Shown: positions 24,865 through 33,000 of the stretch, in pieces
Layout of the letters: each line of letters opens with the position of its first letter
How positions within the stretch are numbered: position 1 is the stretch's first letter
Assembly: GCA_017557195.1 (NCBI GenBank)
Contig: JAFZAL010000039.1
Location: forward strand, 1 to 34,979
DNA: 34,979 nucleotides
Origin: Thermoguttaceae bacterium
Lineage (GTDB): Bacteria; Planctomycetota; Planctomycetia; Pirellulales; Thermoguttaceae
Direction of reading: 5' to 3'
Position numbers and translations under genes: made by a program
Notes under the pieces: generated by a model
Seen by the model: the letters and a program-made list of their open reading frames with translations, nothing else
Told to the model about the DNA's origin: nothing
Databases searched by the model: none

Positions 24865-26127
24865 TAATTCTCGTTTTTCAAATTTAACTTCCTTGATCAA
24901 CGCGTCGTCGCTCATTCTATAAACGCGAATGACCAGCTGACCGTCTTCGACGCAGCCGCTGATAACGGTAGCGGTGTCGTAGCGATCGGTTAAAGCGTGT
25001 CCGCCGCCAACAAATTGCCCCCAAGGACGGTCTTCAGTCGGTTCGTCATAGCGGAAATGGTGCATGTGAGCGCAAATCACCGTCTGGACGCCGTACTGTT
25101 TCAACAGAGGAGACCACATATCAGAACACGGCTTTTGCCATGAGGCGAATCCTTCCATGATGTTGCCTGGGTTGGCGGTCGGGTCTTTGTCGAAAATTGG
25201 AATGTGACAAAAGACGACGATAAACGGCGCGGACTTGATTTCCGGACGTTCGAGCGTCTCTTTAAACCATTGCGTCTGCAGTTCCCGATACGGTTCGAAT
25301 TCCGCCAAACCCTGGAAAACCGGGTGAGCGTCCGGCTTGTCCTCGCCGGTGTCCAAACCGATAATAGCCATCTCGCCAACGCGAACGGCAAAGTTGCGTC
25401 CCAACGACCAGTACTTGGAATCGCGCTCTTCCGGATTCCGTTTAATGAGAACCTTGTCGATATTTCGCACCCACGGACCGCGGTTGTCGTGGTTGCCAGG
25501 AACAAACAGAACGGGATAATCCTCCGCAAACGCGCACGCTCCCGGATACAGCAGCGTTTGAACCGCGTGCTCTTCCGAAGTCATTTCGCCCGTATCGCCG
25601 TTCCAGACCAAAACCGTCGGATTGAGGCTTTTGACCTTTTTATCCAGAACCTGAAACGTCGGGAAATTGGCGTGCGTGTCGTTAATTACGGAAAACGACG
25701 CCCGGGCTTTGTCACCCAGCGTGGTAAACGAATGAACGGCGCTGTATTCCGGCTCGCCAACTGTTACTTTATAGGCGTTGGGGTAGTCCACCGGCAGGGT
25801 CGCAGCGCGATAGTAGTATTTCGTATTCGGTTCCAAACCGCGAATCCGAACGGAGAGAACTTTTTCCTGAATCGATCGCAGCGGCGGGACGCAGGCGTAG
25901 ACTCTTTTTGCGTCCGACAGGTCTTCTTTTGTGGAATATTCCACAAACCCAGCGGCGGGACCGTTGACGCCCCAAACCATGCCAATCGACGTTTCAGACG
26001 GAATCTGCAAAACAACCGGGGTGGAAAAAAGCGACTTCGTTTCCGGAGCTTCAGCCGCGTCGTCTTGAGCAAACAGCGGAGACGTCAAAAGAACAACAAG
26101 GGACAATAAGGATAGTAAGTGTTTCAT
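24862..26127 (-). CDS. Secreted metallophosphoesterase 1, purple-acid-phosphatase-like
   Basis: 421 residues. The signal peptide (MKHLLSLLSLVVLLTSPLFA) is followed by a fibronectin-III-like domain (about 34-136) and a calcineurin-type phosphoesterase domain (about 143-365). Metal-site motifs are visible: NDTH (Asp150, His152), NGDT (Asp178), GNHD (211-214), CHIP (His308) and AHMH (His354, His356). The set fits an extracytoplasmic phosphatase or phosphodiesterase for organic phosphate. It is a close paralogue of the next upstream gene; the two are separated by a palindromic element. The start has no Shine-Dalgarno site. Its stop codon is at the tip of a heptamer repeat. Confidence 0.92.
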   Translation of the reverse strand: MKHLLSLLSLVVLLTSPLFAQDDAAEAPETKSLFSTPVVLQIPSETSIGMVWGVNGPAAGFVEYSTKEDLSDAKRVYACVPPLRSIQEKVLSVRIRGLEPNTKYYYRAATLPVDYPNAYKVTVGEPEYSAVHSFTTLGDKARASFSVINDTHANFPTFQVLDKKVKSLNPTVLVWNGDTGEMTSEEHAVQTLLYPGACAFAEDYPVLFVPGNHDNRGPWVRNIDKVLIKRNPEERDSKYWSLGRNFAVRVGEMAIIGLDTGEDKPDAHPVFQGLAEFEPYRELQTQWFKETLERPEIKSAPFIVVFCHIPIFDKDPTANPGNIMEGFASWQKPCSDMWSPLLKQYGVQTVICAHMHHFRYDEPTEDRPWGQFVGGGHALTDRYDTATVISGCVEDGQLVIRVYRMSDDALIKEVKFEKREL

Positions 26128-26150
26128 GGCAGTTATGAAGTAAGGAGGTT

Positions 26151-26293
26151 AATGGAAGGCGGTAATGGAGCGACCAGCGGGAGCGGAGTTACGCAGTTCG
26201 CCGAAGGCGAACCAAAAACAGTGTCCTTCGTTAAGTTCGCCTGACGGCGAATGCGTAATTCCGTTCGCTACGCTCACTTCATTACCGCCTTTC
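26151..26293. repeat. Palindromic element AATGGAAGGCGGTAATGG, copy 2
   Basis: 143 bp with inverted ends (GGCGGTAATGGAG / CTTCATTACCGCC). Inner arms pair around GGAGTTACGCAGTTCGCC and GGCGAATGCGTAATTCC. It separates the two metallophosphoesterase genes. The right end supplies the last three codons and the TAA stop of metallophosphoesterase 2. Compare 14122-14456. Confidence 0.87.
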
Positions 26294-27517
26294 AAGCTTT
26301 CTTTTCTCAAATTTAACTTCTTTAATTATCGAATCGTCGCCAACTCGATAAACGCGAATTATCAGCTTGCCGTCTTCGACGGTTCCGTGAAAGACGGTTG
26401 CTGTCTGAGGGCTTTTTCCTCCGCCGACGAAGTGCGTCCATGGACGGTCTGCCGTCGGTTCATCGCATCGATAGCGGTGTTTGTGAGCGGTTATAACTAC
26501 CTGAACGCCGTGTTGCTTGAACAGCTGACCCCATTGGTACGAGGTCGTCCTGCTCCATACGTACGAAGCGCTCTGACCAGGTTCGACGTCGTCGCGGGGA
26601 ATAATCATCGGGATGTGACAGAACGCAACGATAAACGGCGCGGATTTGATATCCGGACGTTCCAGCGTCTCTTTAAGCCATTGCGTCTGCAATTCCCGAT
26701 ACGATTCGAACTCCGCCAAGCCGAGCAAGTCCGGGTTGTCGTCCGATTTGCTTTCGCCAGTATCCAAACCGATGAGGGCGACGTCGCCCAGACGAACCGC
26801 AAAGTTTCGTCCAAGCGCCCAGTATTTGGAATTGCGCTCTTCCGGGTTTCGGGTCAGGAGAACCGTATCCAGATTTCTGACCCATGTTCCGCGGTAATCG
26901 TGGTTGCCGGGAACGAACAGGAACGCGTAGTCCTTCGCCAGACCTGGTTTGAGAATTGATTTAATCGCTTTGTCTTCGGATTTATAATTGTCTGCTGTGT
27001 CGCCGTTCCAGACGACAACCGCCGGCTGAAACTCTTTGAGTTTTTTGTTAACCGCCTTGACAGTATCGTCTTCTGCATGTGTGTCGTTAATTACAGCAAA
27101 CGACGCCTGAGCGTTCGCGCCCAGCGTTGTAAACGAACGAACGGCGCTGAATTCCGGCTCTCCCACCTTGACGTGGTAAGCGTTGGGATAGCTGACCGAC
27201 ATGGTTGCAGCGCGATAGAAGTATTTTGTATTCGGTTCCAGACCTCGAATCCGAACGGACAGAACCTTTTCCTGAATCGACCGCAGCGGCGGAACGCAGG
27301 CGTAGACTCTTTTCGCGTCTGTCATGTCTTCTTTTGTGGAATATTCGACAAACCCTGCCGCCGGACCGTTAACGCCCCAAACCATGCCGATTGACGTCTC
27401 TGACGGAATCTGCAGAAAGACAGGCGTTGTAAACAGCGACGTCTTTTCCGCGTCGTCTGCGAACAGCGGAGACACAAACAGAACGATTAGGGTCAGCAGG
27501 AATAGTAGACGCTTCAT
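26282..27517 (-). CDS. Secreted metallophosphoesterase 2, purple-acid-phosphatase-like
   Basis: 411 residues, similar to its neighbour over almost the whole length (for example SETSIGMVWGVNGPAAGFVE is shared exactly). Signal peptide MKRLLFLLTLIVLFVSPLFA; fibronectin-III-like domain about 28-132; phosphoesterase motifs NDTH (Asp145, His147), NGDT (Asp173), GNHD (204-207), CHIP and AHKH. The second half differs most between the duplicates around the segment after CHIP, where the loops contacting substrate lie, so specificities may differ. The final residues ERR and TAA come from the palindromic element at 26151-26293. It starts 64 bp after the transglutaminase gene, probably the same transcript. 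Confidence 0.92.
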   Translation of the reverse strand: MKRLLFLLTLIVLFVSPLFADDAEKTSLFTTPVFLQIPSETSIGMVWGVNGPAAGFVEYSTKEDMTDAKRVYACVPPLRSIQEKVLSVRIRGLEPNTKYFYRAATMSVSYPNAYHVKVGEPEFSAVRSFTTLGANAQASFAVINDTHAEDDTVKAVNKKLKEFQPAVVVWNGDTADNYKSEDKAIKSILKPGLAKDYAFLFVPGNHDYRGTWVRNLDTVLLTRNPEERNSKYWALGRNFAVRLGDVALIGLDTGESKSDDNPDLLGLAEFESYRELQTQWLKETLERPDIKSAPFIVAFCHIPMIIPRDDVEPGQSASYVWSRTTSYQWGQLFKQHGVQVVITAHKHRYRCDEPTADRPWTHFVGGGKSPQTATVFHGTVEDGKLIIRVYRVGDDSIIKEVKFEKRKLERR

Positions 27518-27519
27518 GG

Positions 27520-27616
27520 TAGTTAGGGAGTGGGAAATAGGGAGCAGGGAGTAGTAACAGAATTCGCCAAAGGCGAATTACTATTGCCTACTGCCTACTG
27601 TCTCTTGCCTTCTAAC
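27520..27616. repeat. Heptamer-repeat palindrome, GGGAGTA/TTGCCTA type
   Basis: Starts GTAGTTAG and ends CTAAC. Left units GGGAGTG, GGAAATA, GGGAGCA, GGGAGTA. The core holds the palindrome AATTCGCC-AAA-GGCGAATT. Right units TATTGCC, TACTGCC, TACTGTC, TCTTGCC. The right arm encodes the last eleven residues and the TAG stop of the transglutaminase gene. The TTGCCTA-type units also occur at 3639-3660. Confidence 0.87.
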
Positions 27617-29989
27617 GCCTGCAGCCTCGCGATGTACGGAGCGAATCCATTCCGCTGACGCGGTTTCTCCTCCGTATCGGACGGCGTAGTATTTCATGGC
27701 TATCTCTATCGGTCTGATCGTCCAGTCGGCAAACTGGGGAAGCTCTTCCAATTCCAAGGCAAATTCCAACGGGGTCTGGTCTGCTCGACGCGAAAAACCT
27801 CGCCGCCGAAGCGTCTTTTCATAGCGTCTGTAAAACTCGACGCGCGCCTCAACGACCCTCAAACTGGAACCTTTAAACTTAAACCGAATTTGAAGCCATT
27901 TCCATAATGTCTTTAACAGCTTTATAGTCCAGTATAACCCAATAAAAATTAAAATCAAGGCGGTCAAATGCGTTTTGATTGACGCCTTGCCGAAAAAACT
28001 GCGTAACCATCGGTATAGCTTAGAGTTATCCCAAAAATGACGGATGGGGTCGTATACCTGTCTCTGCTGCGTATTGGGGTCCATTTTGATCATGTACTTT
28101 TCCCACTGAACGTTCATCCAGTCAAACAGACCGCCGAACCAGTCAAGAAAGGCGTTGATTTGCGTTTCTTCCTGGCTGACAGACGGCGTAGGATCAAGCC
28201 GAAGCCAGCCGCCATAAAACCAATCGCTCTCAGCCCACGTTTTTTTATAGGAATTGAAATTGTCCGCTGTTACAATCGTCGGAGTTGGCTGATCGTAATC
28301 CAGGTCAAGCTGACTTCCCGGAATCCATACATCCACCCAGGCGTGAGCGTGTCGCTGACGGACAGTATAATAATTGCCGTATTTATTGTATTCGTTTGTC
28401 GCGTATCCGATAACCGGCTGAGCGGGAATGTTCACGCTGCGAAGAAGCATTGTCAACGCAGAAGCGAAAAATTCGCAGTGCCCCGCCTTGTGTTCGGAAA
28501 GAAAATCCTCCAGCGGATCAAGATTTCGGTTTCGCGTTTGAGGGTTAAGACTGTAAACGTATTCGCCGGAATCGCGCAGCTTTCTGCAAAACTGACGAGC
28601 GACTTTTTCTACGCCGTCATTTTCTACTGACAGCCCCGCCTCTTCCAGCCATTTTTCCGCCAATTTCCGAGCGGATGGAACGAGCGAATCTCCATTCTCG
28701 TCTTTAGGCGTCTGAAGCAACGGAACGAATTCCTGTGGATACAGTTTAGGAATTATTTCAGTCTGAGCGCCGTGTTGAACGGACGGCGCGTAGAATTCAA
28801 AAACGTGCCGCTGTCGGGCGACGAAATCCCTTCGATTAAGACGTTGGTCCAAAACGTTAAACGTAAAAGCAATTCTGAATTGAACCAGGTCGCAGGGATA
28901 AAACGGCCAGACTGCAAACGCTTCCAGACGACCCGTTGGCTGAATGTCGTATTGAATTCGCGTTGTCAGATCTGAATGAGAGTCGTTTTCCTCTGTAACA
29001 TTCGTTTTCAGATTATCGTACCTCTTGAGACGTTTATTGGGCTGTGCGAAGAAATCCCGTTCCGAATGATTTCGAAATCGCCATTGACGGTTCTCATACA
29101 TGTTGACCGTAACGCCGCGAAGATAAAGCTGAGACGGATTTTGCGCCGGCGTTTCCGTATTTCCTTCAAACAATTTGACTTGACAAACGATTGTTGAGTC
29201 CTTTTGCCGCGGTCCCAGGTCGCCCAATCGAATAACGTCGTTAAAACCAATTGACGCTGCAGCGCCCGAACCGCGCCCAGGAAATCCCAGATAAGCCCCC
29301 TCGCCAAAACGAGGCGTCAAGAGAAAAACCAGTACGGAAATCAAAAGCGAAAACAGTCCTGTAACAGCCAGCTTCCACGTCAGAGAAAAACAAAATGGAA
29401 ACCGTTTAAAGCGCTGTTGAGAATTGCGAACAGAACTTCGCAAGAGCGATTCTGAATCCGCGGCCGACTTATTCTCTTTTGTTTTTTTATCTTTAGCGGA
29501 ATCATTGGCTTCTGTTGGCTCTTCCGCCTGACGGTAAAACGTCAGCGACGTCAAAGAAATCAGGGCGATTGTCATAAACAAAAGCAGCAGAAGTCCAAAA
29601 CCGGTTTGCTGTCGAAAAGCCGATCCGACTATTACCTGAAAGAAGCTCAGCAGAAAAATCAGCCAATATGTATGAAACGTCTTTTTCCGTAAAAGAAGAA
29701 TCAGTTCCATAAGCAGCAAAGCGTTTGCGGTACTTGTTACAATTTGAAATGGCGCAGCATAAAAAAACAGATTGTAAATGCAGAACCCGGCAACTAACAG
29801 CGTCAGGACATTTAACCCAAGCGGGTTGAGCTGAAAGATTTTATACTTGTCAACAACCAGATAAGCAACCAGAACGAACAACGCCACGGCGAGAGCTATC
29901 CATTCCAGCCCCTGCCCCAGAAAGAGCAAAAAAGCGGCCAGAACAATCTGACCGCTTAATGTTAGCTGCAGGAATCGTTCAATTGTCAT
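27581..29989 (-). CDS. TgpA-like membrane transglutaminase
   Basis: 802 residues. The N-terminal part (about 1-155) is a bundle of hydrophobic helices (DUF3488/TgpA type), with one more helix near 230-250. A periplasmic transglutaminase core follows with the complete triad Cys505 (AGHCEFFA), His549 (HAHAWVDVW) and Asp599 (RLDPTPS). After a further helix (about 690-710) comes a DUF4129-like cytoplasmic tail (YRRYEKTLRRRGFSRRADQT...LEFALELE). TgpA proteins are usually next to MoxR and DUF58 genes; neither is nearby here. The last eleven residues (VRRQETVGSRQ) are encoded by a heptamer repeat and are likely an accidental extension. It begins 11 bp after the giant gene ends. Confidence 0.92.
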   Translation of the reverse strand: MTIERFLQLTLSGQIVLAAFLLFLGQGLEWIALAVALFVLVAYLVVDKYKIFQLNPLGLNVLTLLVAGFCIYNLFFYAAPFQIVTSTANALLLMELILLLRKKTFHTYWLIFLLSFFQVIVGSAFRQQTGFGLLLLLFMTIALISLTSLTFYRQAEEPTEANDSAKDKKTKENKSAADSESLLRSSVRNSQQRFKRFPFCFSLTWKLAVTGLFSLLISVLVFLLTPRFGEGAYLGFPGRGSGAAASIGFNDVIRLGDLGPRQKDSTIVCQVKLFEGNTETPAQNPSQLYLRGVTVNMYENRQWRFRNHSERDFFAQPNKRLKRYDNLKTNVTEENDSHSDLTTRIQYDIQPTGRLEAFAVWPFYPCDLVQFRIAFTFNVLDQRLNRRDFVARQRHVFEFYAPSVQHGAQTEIIPKLYPQEFVPLLQTPKDENGDSLVPSARKLAEKWLEEAGLSVENDGVEKVARQFCRKLRDSGEYVYSLNPQTRNRNLDPLEDFLSEHKAGHCEFFASALTMLLRSVNIPAQPVIGYATNEYNKYGNYYTVRQRHAHAWVDVWIPGSQLDLDYDQPTPTIVTADNFNSYKKTWAESDWFYGGWLRLDPTPSVSQEETQINAFLDWFGGLFDWMNVQWEKYMIKMDPNTQQRQVYDPIRHFWDNSKLYRWLRSFFGKASIKTHLTALILIFIGLYWTIKLLKTLWKWLQIRFKFKGSSLRVVEARVEFYRRYEKTLRRRGFSRRADQTPLEFALELEELPQFADWTIRPIEIAMKYYAVRYGGETASAEWIRSVHREAAGVRRQETVGSRQ

Positions 29990-30000
29990 TTAGAACGTTG

Positions 30001-33000
30001 TTACTTAGAGCGCTTTTGAAATCGTCGCGCCAGCGCCAAACCGAACGCGCCGAGAATTAACAGCGCCCACGTCGACGGTTCAGGAACGGCGTTCGGGTCG
30101 ACACTGCCGGAAATGACCCAAAGGTCGTCGGCATTTAAACCATAACTCAAATTGCTGAAATAGTAGGAATCAATGAAACTCAGTATATTGTCCAACGTTT
30201 GGCTGTTTCCCGCGTCTACAACTACCTCAAACGAAGCGTTTGGAGCGAGCGGATAATCGTCTGTAAACTGTAACAGAATTGTCGATCCGTCAGCCAAACT
30301 CAAATTGCCAGTAACAAACAGCTGGTCGCTGTCAGCCGTCGTCGGACCGCCGATTTCCATTAACAGCGTTCCGCCGTTAAGCGCGAAATCGCCAGCGTCT
30401 CTCAGGACTCCAATCGAATTGCCCGGCGAGAGAATCGCGCTGTTATTGACGTTGATGTTTCCAGTAAAGAATTCTTTGACGTCTAACCGACCCTCGTTGA
30501 CATTGAACGTACCCGCAACGAGGTCGCCATCGTTAGCGCCCAGGAGTTTGAGATTACCCATGCCTTTTTTGGTAAGCGTTCCAGTCCCAATTTGAATCGT
30601 TCCCGAATATGCAGCGTCCTTTTCGATGTTGAGAGTCAAATCGTTATTGCCGCCGGTAATCGCGCCGTTAGTTCCCGTCAGGTTATTGAACTTCATGGCG
30701 GACTCGCCGGTATACCCGGCAAAGTCGAGAATCCCATTGACGGCAACGTCGCTTGAACTTGCCAGATTTGCTTTCTCTGAAAGAATGAGCGTCTTGCCAG
30801 AAGCAACGTTTGTCGTTCCAGTATATGACAGATCTCCAGAAAGCGTGAACGATCCGTTTTCGACAGAAACGTTGAGAATTGATTTTGTACCATCTGAAAT
30901 CGCGCCTGTTAACAGAGCTCTATAAGAGTTGTCATAAGACTTAAGTATGAGCGTAACAGCTCCTTCCTCAGCAGCGGAAGAGATATTGCCGTTAATCGTA
31001 TAAACGTTAGTCCAGTCAACGCCAATCGATGCATCTTCTACAATATAGATGTTACTTTCAAGAGTTCTTCCAACTCGCAGCGCGCCGCGATTTTCGCTGT
31101 TGCCCATGCCAGCAAGATAAATATCGCCTGTAACGTCGTAGGCGCCTGCAATAAACAATGTCGTTCCAGGATTAACAATAAACGTATTGCTGAAAGCAGT
31201 TCCGCTCGTGTTGAGTTTATTGCCGTTGTGAGCGCCGCCCTGAACCAGAGAGACAACGCCGGTAAAGTTCTCCGCATTCAGTTTATCTAAATAGGTGTTG
31301 CCCGTCCCGTTGTACAGGACCATTTCCAAAACGCCGGCGCCAGACAGGTTGGTTGCGTCAAATCGGGTTGCGCTTCCGCTGTCAAATTTCAGGGACAGGG
31401 TTCCAGATTCCGCAACGTTTACGGACGGTGCAGTTCCAATCAGGTTGGCGGATTCAATCGACAAGACGCCGTCGTTGATGGTATAGGCGCTGGCGGTCAG
31501 TCTTCCTGCAGCCCCTTGGATAGTGAGTTTTCCTTCGCCGTCTTTGGTAATTGTTCCCGTTCCGATGTTGAGCGTGCCCGTATAGGTTGTGTCGGTATCG
31601 TTGTTGAGAATCAGATTCAGATCCGTTCCTGTAACAGCGCCGGCTCCTGAAAGGTTGTTGAGCTTCATGGCGGACTCGCCGGTATAACTCGTGAAGTTGA
31701 GCGTTCCGTTGACGACCGCGGCTCTGGACGCTGCCAGATTGGCGTTGTCGCCGGTAAGCGTCAGCGTCGCGCCGGAGTTGATTGTGGTCGGTCCAGAATA
31801 GGACAACGCGCCGGAGAACGCCTGAGTTCCCTTATTAATCGTCATTCCCAATTTGGAACCGGTGTCGCCGTCGGAAATCGAGTTGCTGAACGTTCCCGAT
31901 CCGCTGTTGTTTGTATGGTTGATCGTCAAGACGACTTCTTCCCCGCTGGCGGCGCCGGATGAAATCGCGCCGGAAAGGGTCTGCGCTCCGTCAACGCCGA
32001 TGATGGCATCGCCAAAGACGGTCATATCGCCGCTATAAGTGTTGGCGATACGCATCGCGCCGCGGCTTTCGCCGTTGCCGCCTCCGGAAACCCAAACGTC
32101 GGCTTTGAATTCACCGCCTGCTACATAAATCGACGTTCCCGGATTCACCTTGAACGTAAAGTCCTCGAAAGATTGACCGCCCGTATTGATTTTCGTGCTG
32201 CTGGCGGCTCCTTCCGAAACCAGAGAGATATAACCGGTAAAGCCGTTATTGGTCAGGTTCGGCAGTTTCGCGTCGCTGCTCCCGCTTGCCATGCGAAGTT
32301 CCAGGTCGCCGGAGCCGGAAAGTTTTGTAATGTTTAAATTCTTGTTTGTTCCGTTAATTAATGTAGAAAGCGTTCCGCCTTGAATGTCGACGTCTCCCGT
32401 AAAGGTGTTGGCGCCGGTAAAGCTGACTTTGTTGTCGCCCGTCTTGACGATTTTACCCGCGCCGGAAATGGCGTTGGTAAAAGACTTGTCTTCTGTGTAC
32501 GCGAATTCCAGAGAGCCGTCCGCGTTGACAGCGACAGCGCCGGTTCCGAGAATTCCGTTGTTGGTCAGGCGAACAGTTCCCGCGTTGATAGTAGTTCCGC
32601 CTGCGTAATTGTTGGCAGTGGCGCCAGTTTCGCTCGAGATAACCAATGTACCTTTGCCGTTTTTGACGATGCCTTTGCCATTCCAAAGACGAGCGGAAAA
32701 GACCAGGTCGTTTCCGTTTGGATCTGTACCCTTGGCGACGTCAAAGGTGATGTTTTGAGAATGCAGATTAAATCCGCTTGCGCCGGTAACGTAATTGGTC
32801 GCGCCGCCTTTGGTGATAATCTGCGTTTGAGAGTTGTTGACCAGGTTGATTGTATTGTTGCCGCCGGCGTTGAGCGTACCGCCGCCCGACTCGCCGAAAG
32901 TAATTGTCGTTTGATTTGAAATCCAGAACTGGTCTTTGGACCCGGAACGGGAAAATGTAACAGACCCGCCGTTATTGATGTAAATCTCCGCTCCGGAATA

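Noticed and set aside
26165..26959. 264-residue plus-strand ORF beginning in the palindromic element
   Set aside because: Its first part is translated repeat DNA (similar to the shadow frame at 14.4 kb) and the rest is antisense to metallophosphoesterase 2.
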